A stretch of 64,000 nt of DNA, from NCBI RefSeq assembly GCF_001905845.1, contig NZ_LIVZ01000020.1, forward strand, positions 25,983 to 89,982. The letters are read 5' to 3'. The translations under genes and the position numbers were made by a program. This document shows positions 43,311 through 52,534 of the stretch, one piece after another. How positions within the stretch are numbered: the first letter of the stretch is position 1; every line of letters starts with the position of its first letter. Origin of the DNA: Streptomyces sp. TSRI0107 (GTDB taxonomy: Bacteria; Actinomycetota; Actinomycetes; Streptomycetales; Streptomycetaceae). The notes under the pieces were generated by a model. That model made no database searches and was not told the DNA's origin. It worked only from the letters and a program-made list of their open reading frames with translations.

Positions 43311-43952
43311 ATGTCCGACACCCCCGCCGCCACCCAGCGCGCCCGCGTCCGGGTGCCCCTGCACTTCCACGACGGCTACCGCGTCGACGCCGAACTCGTC
43401 ACCTTCCACGGCCTGGCCGACGGCCGGGAACACCTCGCCGCCGTCCTCGGCGACCCCGCCCCTGGCAGCACCCCGCTGGTCCGGCTCCACTCCGAGTGCC
43501 TGACCGGCGACGTCTTCGGCTCCGCCCGCTGCGACTGCGGCCCGCAGCTGCGCGAGGCGGTCGAGCGCATCGCCGAGCGCGGCGGTGTCCTGCTCTACCT
43601 CCGCCAGGAGGGCCGCGGCATCGGCCTCTACAACAAGCTCGACGCCTACGCCCTCCAGGACCAGGGCCTCGACACCTACGAGGCCAACCTGGCCCTCGGC
43701 CTGCCCGAGGACGCCCGCGACTACACGGCCGCCGCCCAGATGCTCGCCGCCCTCGGCATCACCGAGCTGGACCTGCTCTCCAACAACCCGGACAAGGCGG
43801 AGCAGCTGCGCGCCCTCGGCGTCGACGTGCGCGACCGCGTCCCGACCGGCGTCTTCACCACCGCCCACAACGTCCACTACCTGCGCGCCAAGGTCCTCCA
43901 GACCCGGCACACCCTGCCGCTGGCCGACTTGACCGGGCTGAACGTGGGCTGA
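43311..43952 (+). CDS. ribA: GTP cyclohydrolase II
   Basis: 213 aa. Opens GTP to the diaminopyrimidine that starts riboflavin synthesis. Zinc ligands C63, C74 and C76 (HSECLTGD, RCDCG), the Tyr-Leu-Arg-Gln-Glu-Gly-Arg segment (LLYLRQEGRGIGL) and SNNPDKAEQL are intact. The active-site Tyr before RQEGR is kept; in Streptomyces homologues where it is replaced by Met the reaction stops at a formamidopyrimidine, so this copy should give the normal product. No fused DHBP synthase domain. Regulated by the adjacent MarR through operators 2 and 3. Confidence 0.93.
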   Translation: MSDTPAATQRARVRVPLHFHDGYRVDAELVTFHGLADGREHLAAVLGDPAPGSTPLVRLHSECLTGDVFGSARCDCGPQLREAVERIAERGGVLLYLRQEGRGIGLYNKLDAYALQDQGLDTYEANLALGLPEDARDYTAAAQMLAALGITELDLLSNNPDKAEQLRALGVDVRDRVPTGVFTTAHNVHYLRAKVLQTRHTLPLADLTGLNVG

Positions 43953-44032
43953 TCACCGCAGGTCAGAGGCGGTGCGCCGGCGGTGCGGGAGGGCGCGGGA
44001 AAACCCTGGCACGGACGGCCCCCCGCATGGCG

Positions 44033-44038
44033 TACACT
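44033..44038 (+). promoter_or_regulatory. -10 box of initiator tRNA
   Basis: TACACT lies 11 bases before the tRNA, implying a very short leader. No good -35 seen. Confidence 0.45.
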
Positions 44039-44049
44039 GGTTTCAACGA

Positions 44050-44123
44050 CGCGGGGTGGAGCAGCTCGGTAGCTCGCTGGGCTCATAACCCAGAGGTCGC
44101 AGGTTCAAATCCTGTCCCCGCTA
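44050..44123 (+). tRNA. initiator tRNA-fMet(CAT)
   Basis: Anticodon loop CTCATAA on a stem CTGGG/CCCAG with the three G-C pairs of initiators, and a C-T mismatch at the acceptor end (CGCGGGG against CCCCGCT), the formylation signal. T arm GCAGG-TTCAAAT-CCTGT. Confidence 0.95.
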
Positions 44124-44130
44124 CTGAAGG

Positions 44131-44176
44131 CTCAGGGCCGGAATCCATGGAAATGGGTTCCGGCCCTGAGTGTTTT
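44131..44176 (+). terminator. tRNA-fMet terminator
   Basis: CTCAGGGCCGGAA (44131-44143) and TTCCGGCCCTGAG (44158-44170), perfect 13-bp stem followed by TGTTTT. Confidence 0.9.
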
Positions 44177-44436
44177 CGCGTTTCTTCACCCGCCGGGCCG
44201 ACGGGCGCCTGAGCCGTCACCGGGAGTGAGCGGTCGAACCCCCTCCGCATAACATCTGAGACACCATCAAAAACGGGAATGCTGCTGAAGTTGTCGCGAA
44301 GGCAGGTCAACTCGCCCGGTTTTCGCCGACAGTGGGGCGTACGTCCCGGCGGTCGTCCTTAATGATCAAGTGGAACAGCTTGGAAATCACCCCTCGGTTC
44401 TATTAACGTCCGATAACGCAGCGCGGTCGTCCCAGC

Positions 44437-44597
44437 CGTCACAAGAGGCGGCTCCGTGCGCACGCGCCGAATCCCGTAAGGGAACCGGGGAACCACCACC
44501 TTGGGGTGAATCGGGCGTAAGCGGTCGTGTCCACACGGCTGATTTACGCGCGTAGGAGACCTTCCTGCTCCGAACCCGTCAGCTAACCCGGTAGGCG
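44437..44597 (+). ncRNA. c-di-AMP riboswitch (ydaO/yuaA class)
   Basis: The leader carries the conserved ydaO blocks in order: GCCGAATCCCG, AACCGGGGAACCACC, TTGGGGTGAATC, then TAGGAGACCTTCCTGCTCCG and AACCCGTCAGCTAACCCGGTAGGCG (read as two overlapping blocks). It lies directly before the Shine-Dalgarno sequence of an M23 endopeptidase gene. In this class c-di-AMP binding lowers expression, linking cell-wall hydrolysis to c-di-AMP levels. Exact ends are estimates. The 44178-44436 stretch before it holds only a possible promoter (TTGGAA and TATTAA near 44380-44406). Confidence 0.88.
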
Positions 44598-44623
44598 AGA
44601 AGGAAGGAAAGGAGTACGCCCAC

Positions 44624-45667
44624 GTGGCGTCCAACCGGCCTGCCCCCGGGGCCCCCTTCGTGCCCGGCCAGCGCACCGGCGATCCCGCCGACACCTTCGT
44701 CTACGGCGGTCAGCGCACCGAAGAGGGACCGTTCGAGGAGTGGAATCCCACCGCGGAGTCCATTCGCCCCGTACGCGGCCGGCACCGCGTCTCCAAGCAG
44801 CGCGGCGGCGGACTCGCCCGCAGCTCCACCGTCCTGGGCGTCGGTGTCATAGCCGCCGTCGGCGCGGGCGGCATGGCCACCGCCCAGACCGGCAAGCCGC
44901 CGGTGTCCATCTCGATGCCCGACCTGCCGAACGTCGGCTCGCTCATCTCCGACGACGCCGAGCCCGAGGCCGAGACCACCGCCACCCCGCTCAGCAGCGT
45001 CGGCGTCACCGCCGTCGACACCGCGCAGGGCACCACCGACGCCGGTGAGGCGCTGCGCGCCCGCATCATGGCGCAGGCCGAGCAGCAGCAGGACCAGGTC
45101 GAGTCCAAGGCCGCCGCCGAGGCGCTCGAAGCCGCCGAGAAGAAGGCCGCGGAGGCCGCCGCCAAGGCGGAGAAGGAAGCCGAGGCCGAGGCCGCCGCCG
45201 CGAAGAAGAAGGCGGAGGAGGAGGCCCGCAAGAAGGCCGAGGCCGAGCGCCTGGCCGAGCTGGCCAAGCAGTTCACGCTGCCGACCTCCTCGTACACGCT
45301 CACCTCCACCTACGGTCAGGCCGGCGCCATGTGGTCCTCCGGCTACCACACCGGCCTCGACTTCGCCGCGCCCACGGGTACCCTCCTCAAGGCCGTGCAC
45401 ACCGGCACGATCACCCAGGCCGGCTGGGACGGCTCCTACGGCTACAAGACCGTCCTCACCCTGGAGGACGGCACCGAGATCCTCTACGCCCACCAGTCGT
45501 CGATCAGCGTGAGCGTCGGGCAGAAGGTCAGCACCGGGGACGTCATCGGACGCGTCGGCGCGACCGGCAACGTGACCGGGCCGCACCTGCACATGGAGGT
45601 GCACACCTCCGACGGCGGCGCCCTCGACCCGCTGGCCTGGCTGCGCGGCAAGGGCCTCACCCCCTGA
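44624..45667 (+). CDS. M23 (LytM-type) cell-wall endopeptidase
   Basis: 347 aa, GTG start 9 bases after GAAAGGAG. A cytoplasmic N-terminus of about 65 residues, one membrane/signal-anchor segment (SSTVLGVGVIAAVGAGG), a long Ala/Glu/Lys coiled coil (about 135-215) and a C-terminal M23 domain with H242/D246 (GYHTGLDF) and H321/H323 (GPHLHMEV). The zinc site is complete, so it should cut peptidoglycan cross-links. Controlled by the riboswitch just upstream. Confidence 0.93.
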   Translation: MASNRPAPGAPFVPGQRTGDPADTFVYGGQRTEEGPFEEWNPTAESIRPVRGRHRVSKQRGGGLARSSTVLGVGVIAAVGAGGMATAQTGKPPVSISMPDLPNVGSLISDDAEPEAETTATPLSSVGVTAVDTAQGTTDAGEALRARIMAQAEQQQDQVESKAAAEALEAAEKKAAEAAAKAEKEAEAEAAAAKKKAEEEARKKAEAERLAELAKQFTLPTSSYTLTSTYGQAGAMWSSGYHTGLDFAAPTGTLLKAVHTGTITQAGWDGSYGYKTVLTLEDGTEILYAHQSSISVSVGQKVSTGDVIGRVGATGNVTGPHLHMEVHTSDGGALDPLAWLRGKGLTP

Positions 45668-45694
45668 CCCCGGCCGGCTTCGAGCCCCGGCGGT

Positions 45695-45727
45695 CCTGAC
45701 GGCAACCCCCCGACGTCAGGGCTGCCG
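45695..45727 (+). terminator. possible terminator of the M23 gene
   Basis: CGGCAACCC (45700-45708) and GGGCTGCCG (45719-45727) pair with one mismatch; flanked by CCTGAC/GTCAGG, which could pair instead. Confidence 0.35.
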
Positions 45728-45770
45728 GTTCACGGAATAGCCGGTTCCCCCGGGGTCGTTGACTTCGAGC

Positions 45771-46715
45771 ATGACTTCTCTGCGCAAGCTCGGCTCCTCC
45801 GACCTCGAGGTCTTCCCGCTCTCCCTCGGCGGCAACGTCTTCGGCTGGACCGCCGACCGGGACCAGTCCTTCGCCGTCCTCGACGCCTACGCGGCCGCGG
45901 GCGGCAACTTCGTCGACACCGCCGACGTCTACTCGGCCTGGATCGAGGGCAACTCCGGTGGCGAGTCCGAGACGATCATCGGCGAGTGGCTGAGGGCCCG
46001 CGGCAACCGCGCCGACGTGGTCGTCGCGACCAAGGTCAGCCAGCACCCCGAGTACCAGGGTCTGTCCGCCGCGAACATCAAGGCCGCCGCCGACGCGTCC
46101 CTGCATCGCCTCGGCACCGACCACATCGACCTCTACTACACCCACTTCGACCGGCCCGAGGTGCCGGTCGAGGAGATCATCGGCGCGCTCGACGAACTGG
46201 TGAAGGCGGGCAAGGTCCGGCACATCGCCGCGTCCAACATCTCGGCGGAGCGGCTGCGGGAGTCCCTGGAGTTCTCCGACCGGGAGGGCCTGGCCCGGTA
46301 CGTCGCGCTCCAGCCGCACTACAACCTGGTGTCCCGGGAGACCTACGAGGGCGAGCTCCAGGACGTCGCCGCGCGGGCCGGCCTCGCCGCCGTCCCCTAC
46401 TACGCGCTGGCCTCCGGCTTCCTCACCGGCAAGTACCGGCCCGGCACCACCGTCGACAGTGCGCGGGCGTCCGGCGCCGCCAAGCACCTCGACAGCGAGC
46501 GCGGACGCCGGGTCCTCACCGCGCTCGACGACATCGCCGCCGCCCACGAGGCGCCGGTCGCCACGGTCGCCCTCGCCTGGCTCGCCGCCCAGCCGACGGT
46601 CGCCGCGCCGATCGCCTCCGCGCGGACCGTGGAGCAGCTCCCGGCCCTGCTGGGCGTGGCGGAGCTGCGGCTCACGGAGGAGGAGCTGAAGCGGCTGGGA
46701 GAGGCCTCCGCGTAA
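45771..46715 (+). CDS. aldo/keto reductase
   Basis: 314 aa from the ATG at 45771 (a TTG 12 bases up is less likely). NADPH-dependent TIM-barrel reductase: GGNFVDTADVYS carries the catalytic Asp and Tyr, VVVATKVSQ the Lys and LDLYYTHF-type DHIDLYYTHFD the His. Cofactor-site segment TVEQLPALLG near the end. Related to YdjG/AKR11-like enzymes; substrate unknown. Confidence 0.9.
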   Translation: MTSLRKLGSSDLEVFPLSLGGNVFGWTADRDQSFAVLDAYAAAGGNFVDTADVYSAWIEGNSGGESETIIGEWLRARGNRADVVVATKVSQHPEYQGLSAANIKAAADASLHRLGTDHIDLYYTHFDRPEVPVEEIIGALDELVKAGKVRHIAASNISAERLRESLEFSDREGLARYVALQPHYNLVSRETYEGELQDVAARAGLAAVPYYALASGFLTGKYRPGTTVDSARASGAAKHLDSERGRRVLTALDDIAAAHEAPVATVALAWLAAQPTVAAPIASARTVEQLPALLGVAELRLTEEELKRLGEASA

Positions 46716-46733
46716 GTCCCGGAAACCCTGGCC

Positions 46734-48074
46734 TTAGGTCCGGTACGGGTTGTACGCCGGATACGGAGCCGCCGGGCCGTACACCGCGGGGCCGTGCGCC
46801 GCTGAGCCGTGTGCCGGTGGGCCGTACGCCGGCCACGGCATCAGGACCGGCACCGGCGGGGCCGTGGCCCGCGCGGCATACTCCAGCGCCGGGCGGGCCA
46901 CCTCGCGGCGGCGCCACAGCTCGTGCAGCAGCTCCCGCTCCCGTACGACGAAGTCCGCGCCGGCCCGGCCCCGCCGCCCCCGGTGCCTGAGGAACGCCAG
47001 CGACGTCGCGTACGCCTCGTACTCGGCCACCGCGCGGGACGCCGGTTTGCCCAGGTGGTGGCCGGCGAACTCGCGGGCCAGCCGGCGCGCCCGCATCGAG
47101 CCGAGCACGAAGGGCTCCGCCGGGCCCAGCCAGCCCGCCATCACATACGCGGGCAGCTCATCGCGGACGGTTCGCAGCTCCCGCTGCCGCGTCCAGATCA
47201 CCAGCCACGTCAGCAGTCCGAACGCGGGCACCATGAACGCGCCGTACACCGCGAAGAACCCGTACTCGCCGAAGGTCGCCGAGCCGTTCCAGAACGCGTG
47301 CATGCCCATCGCGAGCAGCAGCCCGCCCAGGGGCAGCAGCACCCGGCGCAGCGGCCGGCGTTCCCCCGACAGCGCGGCGATGCCGAAGCCGATGCCGGTG
47401 AGGACGGTGAACAGGGGGTGTGCGAACGGGGACATCACGACGCGCACGAAGAACGTCGCCGCGGTCACGGAGGCGATGCCGCGGTCGCCGTGCAGCTGGT
47501 CGGTGCCGAAGGCGGTGCCGAGGTAGAGGATGTTCTCGGTGAACGCGAAGCCGGTCGCGGTCACCCCGGCTATCACCACGCCGTCGACGATCCCCGTGAA
47601 GTCACGTCTGCGGAAGAGGAAGATCAGCAGGATCGCGGCGGCCTTCGCGGTCTCCTCCACGACCGGCGCTATGACGGTCGCGCCCAGGGTGTCCGCGCCG
47701 GACGGATCGGCGGTGGCCGTCGCTATCCAGCGGGTCGCGAAGCTGTTGGCCACGATCGCTATCAGCGCCGCCGCGCAGGCCCCCCAGGCGAAGGCGAACA
47801 GCAGGTTCCGCCAGGGGCCGGGTTCGACCCGGTCCAGCCAGCGGAACGCGGCTATCAGCAGCGGCACGGGCAGGACCGCCAGGCCCAGCCCGACGAGGAA
47901 GCCCTCGGTGCCGGTCTCCTCCCGTACCAGCGCGAGGATCACCAGACCGGACAGGGCGAGGAGCGTGACGAGCGCGCCGTAGCGCACCCAGGAGCGCTGC
48001 CACCAGTGCGCGTGCCGGGGCGCCCCGGGAGGGGGAAAACCGGGAGGCGGGGGGTACGGGGGACTGCTGGCCAC
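46734..48074 (-). CDS. PrsW-family intramembrane metalloprotease
   Basis: 446 aa with about eight membrane segments. Family motifs: VVEETAKA (EExxK), TGFAFTENILY (FxxxEN), SPFAHPLFT and MHAFWN, which supply the glutamates and histidines of the active site. A Pro/Tyr-rich N-terminus and an Ala/Pro/Tyr-rich tail frame it. B. subtilis PrsW cuts the anti-sigma factor RsiW; whether this one releases a sigma factor is unknown. Convergent with the aldo/keto reductase gene, 18 bases apart. Confidence 0.92.
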   Translation of the reverse strand: MASSPPYPPPPGFPPPGAPRHAHWWQRSWVRYGALVTLLALSGLVILALVREETGTEGFLVGLGLAVLPVPLLIAAFRWLDRVEPGPWRNLLFAFAWGACAAALIAIVANSFATRWIATATADPSGADTLGATVIAPVVEETAKAAAILLIFLFRRRDFTGIVDGVVIAGVTATGFAFTENILYLGTAFGTDQLHGDRGIASVTAATFFVRVVMSPFAHPLFTVLTGIGFGIAALSGERRPLRRVLLPLGGLLLAMGMHAFWNGSATFGEYGFFAVYGAFMVPAFGLLTWLVIWTRQRELRTVRDELPAYVMAGWLGPAEPFVLGSMRARRLAREFAGHHLGKPASRAVAEYEAYATSLAFLRHRGRRGRAGADFVVRERELLHELWRRREVARPALEYAARATAPPVPVLMPWPAYGPPAHGSAAHGPAVYGPAAPYPAYNPYRT

Positions 48075-48114
48075 GGCATTGACCCTAACGAGGGACGGAG
48101 CCGCCCGCGGGGGA

Positions 48115-48927
48115 TCAGACGTCGGCGGGAGGCTGAGCTGACGGTACGTGGGGTACGCGGCGGAAGAGCAGATCGTTCACGACATGACCCTTGTCCAGTC
48201 CCTGTCCCTCGAAACGGGTCAGCGGACGGAACTCGGGGCGGGGCGCGAAACCGCCGTCGGCCCGGGTGTTCTCGAAGTCGGGGTGCGCGGTGAGCACCTC
48301 GAGCATCTGCTCCGCGTACGGCTCCCAGTCGGTGGCGCAGTGCAGGATCGCGCCGGGCTTCAGCCGGGTCGCGGCGAGGCTCAGGAACTCGGGCTGGATG
48401 AGCCGCCGCTTGTGGTGGCGCTTCTTGGGCCAGGGGTCCGGGAAGTAGACCCGGAGGCCGTCCAGCGCGTCCGGGGCCAGCATCTCGCGGAGCAGGATGA
48501 TGGCGTCGCCGTTGGCGACCCGGACGTTGGTCAGGCCGTCGCGGTCGGCGAGGTTCAGAAGGTTGCCCTGGCCGGGGGTGTGCACGTCGACCGCGAGGAT
48601 GTTGGTGCCGGGGTCGGCGGCGGCCATCTGGGCGGTCGCCTCGCCCATGCCGAAGCCGATCTCCAGGACGACGGGGCCGGTGTTCCCGAACAGCTCCGCG
48701 AGGTCGATCACCCGCCCGCCGTCGATGTCCAGCCCCCACTTCGGCCACAGCCGCTGCAACGCGTCCGCCTGTCCCGCGGTCACCCGGCTCCGCCGCGGCT
48801 GGAAACTCCGGATCCGCCGCTCGAAGTGCGAACCGGCGGGATCGGCCTGCGGCCCCTCGGGAAACCGGGGCCGGCCCTTGGGACGGCTGGGGTGGCGGGG
48901 CGCGGGGGAGCTCAGGGAGTCAGACAC
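48115..48927 (-). CDS. trmB: tRNA (guanine-46-N7)-methyltransferase
   Basis: 270 aa. SAM-binding motif LEIGFGMGEATAQMA, and the TrmB signature YFPDPWPKKRHHKRR. About 45 residues longer at the N-terminus than E. coli TrmB, rich in Pro/Arg. Methylates G46 in the variable loop of many tRNAs. GTG start. Next to the PrsW gene on the same strand, 40 bases upstream of it. Confidence 0.95.
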   Translation of the reverse strand: MSDSLSSPAPRHPSRPKGRPRFPEGPQADPAGSHFERRIRSFQPRRSRVTAGQADALQRLWPKWGLDIDGGRVIDLAELFGNTGPVVLEIGFGMGEATAQMAAADPGTNILAVDVHTPGQGNLLNLADRDGLTNVRVANGDAIILLREMLAPDALDGLRVYFPDPWPKKRHHKRRLIQPEFLSLAATRLKPGAILHCATDWEPYAEQMLEVLTAHPDFENTRADGGFAPRPEFRPLTRFEGQGLDKGHVVNDLLFRRVPHVPSAQPPADV

Positions 48928-48981
48928 AGTGGGGTCGATTTTACGGGCATCGCCCCGGCCGCGGGCAGCCGCGCCGAGCTG

Positions 48982-49019
48982 CCGCGACGCCTCGGCCGCG
49001 ACGCCTCGGCCGCGACGCC
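48982..49019. repeat. 14-bp tandem repeat between trmB and lhgO
   Basis: CCGCGACGCCTCGG repeated 2.7 times just beyond the lhgO stop. Confidence 0.8.
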
Positions 49020-49021
49020 GT

Positions 49022-50233
49022 TCAGCGCGCCTCCCCCAGCACCCGCAGCACCCTCCGGGCCACCTCCCTGCCGATCGGCAGGGACGCGGTCGCCGCGGGA
49101 GACGGCGCGTTCAGCACGTGCACCGCGCGCGCTCCCTCCCGGATCAGGAAGTCGTCCACCAGCGTCCCGTCCCGCAGCACGGCCTGCGCCCGGACCCCGG
49201 CGGCGCTCGGCGTGAGATCTGCCTCGGTCACCGCCGGCAGCAGTCTTCGCACCGCCTCGGTGAACGCCCCCTTGGACACCGACCGCCGCAGCTCCCCCGC
49301 CCCGTACCGCCAGTGCCGCCGCGCCAGCTGCCACGCCCCGGGCCACGCCAGCGTGCCGCCCAGCTCCCGGGGCCGTACGACGCCCCAGCCGTACCCCTCA
49401 CGGGCCAGCGCGGGCACCGCGTTGGGGCCGATGTGGACGGTGCCGTCGATGCCCCGGGTGAGGTGGACGCCCAGGAAGGGGAACGCGGGGTCGGGGACGG
49501 GATACACCAGCCCGTTCACCAGCTCCGGCCGCCGCAGGTCGTAGTACTCACCGCGGAAGGGGATGATCCGCATCCCGGGGTCGTCCCCGGTCAGCCGCGC
49601 GACCTCGTCGCACCGCAGTCCGGCACAGTTCACCAGCACCCGCGCCCGCACGACCGCCCCGTCGGCCGTCTCCACGGCCACGCCCAGCTCCGGCCGCCGG
49701 TCCACGCGGACGACCTCCGCGCCGTACCGCAGCTCCGCGCCGGACGCGGCGGCGAGCCGGTGGGCGACGCCGACGAAGTCGCAGACGCCCGTCGTGCCGA
49801 CGTGTATGGCGGCGAGGCCGCGGACCTCCGGCTCGTACTCCGCGATCTGGGCCGCGCCCAGCTCCCGCACCGGTATGCCGTTCTCCCGGCCGCGCTGCAC
49901 CAGGGCGTGCAGGCGGGGCAGCTCCGCGCGGTCGGTGGCGACGATCAGCTTGCCGGTGACGGCGTGCGCGATGTCGTACTCGGCGCAGAACTTGACCAGC
50001 TCGGCGGCGCCCCGGACCGCGTACCGCGCCTTGAGGGAGCCGGGGCGGTAGTAGATGCCGCTGTGGATGACGCCGCTGTTGCGCCCCGTCTGGTGCCGGG
50101 CCGGGCCCGGTTCCTTCTCCAGCACCATGACCTGCGTGCCGGGCGCCCGGCGTGTGATCGCGTACGCCGTCGACAGGCCGACGATCCCGCCGCCGATCAC
50201 CAGCACGTCACAGTCGTAGGCGACCTTCCGCAC
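49022..50233 (-). CDS. lhgO: L-2-hydroxyglutarate oxidase
   Basis: 403 aa from the GTG at 50233, chosen because GGGAGGTGG lies right before it; a GTG at 50263 lacks such a signal. FAD site VIGGGIVGLSTA, the family segment GRNSGVIHSGIYYRPGSLKA and the C-terminal APSPAATASLPIG agree with LhgO (YgaF). Oxidises L-2-hydroxyglutarate to 2-oxoglutarate and passes electrons to quinone, clearing a by-product of malate dehydrogenase. Confidence 0.93.
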   Translation of the reverse strand: MRKVAYDCDVLVIGGGIVGLSTAYAITRRAPGTQVMVLEKEPGPARHQTGRNSGVIHSGIYYRPGSLKARYAVRGAAELVKFCAEYDIAHAVTGKLIVATDRAELPRLHALVQRGRENGIPVRELGAAQIAEYEPEVRGLAAIHVGTTGVCDFVGVAHRLAAASGAELRYGAEVVRVDRRPELGVAVETADGAVVRARVLVNCAGLRCDEVARLTGDDPGMRIIPFRGEYYDLRRPELVNGLVYPVPDPAFPFLGVHLTRGIDGTVHIGPNAVPALAREGYGWGVVRPRELGGTLAWPGAWQLARRHWRYGAGELRRSVSKGAFTEAVRRLLPAVTEADLTPSAAGVRAQAVLRDGTLVDDFLIREGARAVHVLNAPSPAATASLPIGREVARRVLRVLGEAR

Positions 50234-50305
50234 CTGCACCACCTCCCGGTTTCGATAGTGCACTGCGCCACTGACAATGCGCTCAAACCCGGGAGGTGTC
50301 CGGTG

Positions 50306-51730
50306 TCACGCCGGGGCCATCAGCAGGGGGCGGGCGCGTTCGCGCAGCTCCACGACGCGCGGCTCGTCGCCGTACGGCTCCAGGCGGTGCAGCAGGTCCT
50401 TCACGTACTCCGTGGTCCGCGCGGACGATATGCGCCCGGCGACCTCCACCGCGCGGACCCCCGCCGCGCAGGCCGCGTCCAGATTGCCGGACTCCAGTTC
50501 GGCGACCGCCCCGACGATCAGGCGCAGTCCGTGGGAGCGGACGAACTCCTCGGTCGGCTGCGAGAGGGCCTGCTCGGTGAAGCGGCGGACCTGGCGGGGA
50601 GCCTTCAGGTCGCGGTAGCACTCGGCCGCGTCGGCGGCGAAGCGGTCGTAGGAGTAGAAGGCGAGCCAGCTCGGGTCGTGGTCGCCGGGGCGGGCCCGCT
50701 CCAGCCAGCTCTCGGCGGCCTTCAGGGCCGCGCCGGCGGCCTGGGCGTCTCCCGCGCGGGCGTGCGCGCGTGCCTCGACGAGACGGAAGAAGCTCATGGT
50801 GCGGGCGGTGGCCAGGCCCCGGTTGCGTTCCAGGGCGGCCTGGGCGAGGTCCACGCCCTCGTCGCCGAAGCCCCGGTAGGTGGCCTGCAGCGACATCGAC
50901 GCCAGGACATAGCCCCCGAGGGGCACGTCGGCCGCCGCGCGGGCCAGGCGCAGGGCCTGGATGTAGTAGCGCTGGGCGGCTTCCTGCTGGCCGGTGTCGA
51001 AGGCCATCCAGCCCGCGAGACGGGTGAGCTCGGCGCTGGCGCCGAACAGGGCGCGGCCGACCTCGTCGGAGTAGGAGCCCAGGAGCAGCGGGGCGGCCTC
51101 CACGCGCAGGCATTCGGGGACCATGGACGAACGCCAGTCACCGCCGCCGTACTTGGAGTCCCAGCGGCGCGCGTCCTCGGCGGCCTCCCGCAGTTTCTGC
51201 ACATCGCTGTGGCCGACTTTGATCGGTGCGCCGGAGCCCTCGGCGGGGTTCGCCTCGCGCGCCACCGAGCTGTCGGCCGGGGTTATCAGCCACCGTGACG
51301 CGGGGGTCGCATAGGCGCTCACGGCGAACGAACCGGCCAGCGACTGCCAGATGCCGCCGGAGCCGGCGCGCCGCCCGGCGAGGTCGAGGCGGTACAGCTC
51401 GGTCGCCGATTTGACCGCCTGGCCGACGTCCCGGGGGAAGGCGAGACCCACCTCGGGCGCGGGGTCGGCGTCCGCCAGGCCGATCTCGTGCAGCGGCACC
51501 GGACGGCCGAGCTTCTGGCCGATCGCGGCCGCGATGAGATGGGGCGCGGCACCCTGCGGGACCATGCCCTTCGACACCCAGCGGGCCACCGAGGTCTTGT
51601 CGTAGCGAAGCGTCAACCCGCGTTGGGCACCGAGGTCGTTGACGCGTCGTGCGAGTCCCGCGTTGCTGATTCCCGCGAGGGCGAGAACGGCGCCGAGCTT
51701 CTCGTTCGGCCCGCGTTGCTCCCTGGACAT
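50306..51730 (-). CDS. NsdA-like regulator (sporulation-associated)
   Basis: 474 aa from the ATG at 51730. An N-terminal HTH-like region (LGAVLALAGISNAGLARRVNDLG, DKTSVARWVSKGMVPQG) precedes a helical TPR-like body with pairs such as AQRYYIQALRLARAA and DEGVDLAQAALERNRG. This layout matches NsdA, the Streptomyces negative regulator of sporulation and antibiotics, and the paralogue annotated sporulation-associated in S. coelicolor. Divergent from the asparagine-synthase-like gene across an 800-base gap. Confidence 0.82.
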   Translation of the reverse strand: MSREQRGPNEKLGAVLALAGISNAGLARRVNDLGAQRGLTLRYDKTSVARWVSKGMVPQGAAPHLIAAAIGQKLGRPVPLHEIGLADADPAPEVGLAFPRDVGQAVKSATELYRLDLAGRRAGSGGIWQSLAGSFAVSAYATPASRWLITPADSSVAREANPAEGSGAPIKVGHSDVQKLREAAEDARRWDSKYGGGDWRSSMVPECLRVEAAPLLLGSYSDEVGRALFGASAELTRLAGWMAFDTGQQEAAQRYYIQALRLARAAADVPLGGYVLASMSLQATYRGFGDEGVDLAQAALERNRGLATARTMSFFRLVEARAHARAGDAQAAGAALKAAESWLERARPGDHDPSWLAFYSYDRFAADAAECYRDLKAPRQVRRFTEQALSQPTEEFVRSHGLRLIVGAVAELESGNLDAACAAGVRAVEVAGRISSARTTEYVKDLLHRLEPYGDEPRVVELRERARPLLMAPA

Positions 51731-52534
51731 GCGCCACCCCTCGACACAGACGGCTGCCGCGCTGGCATAACCGTGCGGCATTCGTAAACCCAGCGTAGTT
51801 CGCCGCATCCCAAGCGTTAAGGGGCATTGTTCCGGTTGGCGGGATTGTGGTCCGTACGGGAGTACGGGCCCTGTACGCACCGTTGCGGCGTGCTCCCGGT
51901 GTGTGGCCGTGCGCCCGTCCGTGCGCTCTTCTCCGGCCAACTCGGGAGCGATTCCATGGCTTCTGCGTGGGTCGGCCCGCTGTACTGACCAGTGGGCTGG
52001 GGGACACCGCCGCCTCACATCCCCGCGGGCGGCGGTCCGGCCCGGGGGGCGTGCTCCGTTTCCCGGGCCGTGCGCCCGTTCGGTGATGCGCAGAGCCTGT
52101 ACGGAGCGTGCACGGCGGCGAAGGCGCACGGCCTTGGTGGTCTTGGAATGGCCGAAATTCGACCCTGTAGGGTGCTGGCCAATACCTGCGTCCACCACAC
52201 GGTTTGAGGGCGCGTTGGGGGTTTTCGGGGGGCGTACCGGGGGCGCATTCACGTCGTCGGCGCGGGCGGTCCGCCTGCGCTTTTTCCCCGGTCCTCCCTC
52301 TGGTCCTCCCCGCGGTCCACTCCGCGCTTCCCTGCGCTGAAAGGCAGTTGGGCCGGCCGGTGGCTGCCTCCGAGGCGCATGCCGGGCGCATGCCAAGGGC
52401 GCATGCCAGGGCGCGTGGGGCGCATTCAAGGGATCGCAAGCGGCTCCGCCGACCCTCCGCGGCGCCTCCTTCGTGGCAGCATGGTGAACCGGTTCTCGCG
52501 GTGCACTGGTTGTCCACAGTCTGTGGAGGCGTCG
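51731..52534. promoter_or_regulatory. 804-base divergent intergenic region
   Basis: No convincing gene; codon-position bias fades. TTGGAA (52143-52148), 19 bases, TAGGGT (52168-52173) is a plausible rightward promoter. GCGCATGCC occurs three times (52375, 52386, 52399), a possible binding-site array, about 130 bases before the next start codon. GTACGG motifs cluster at 51852-51882. Confidence 0.4.
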
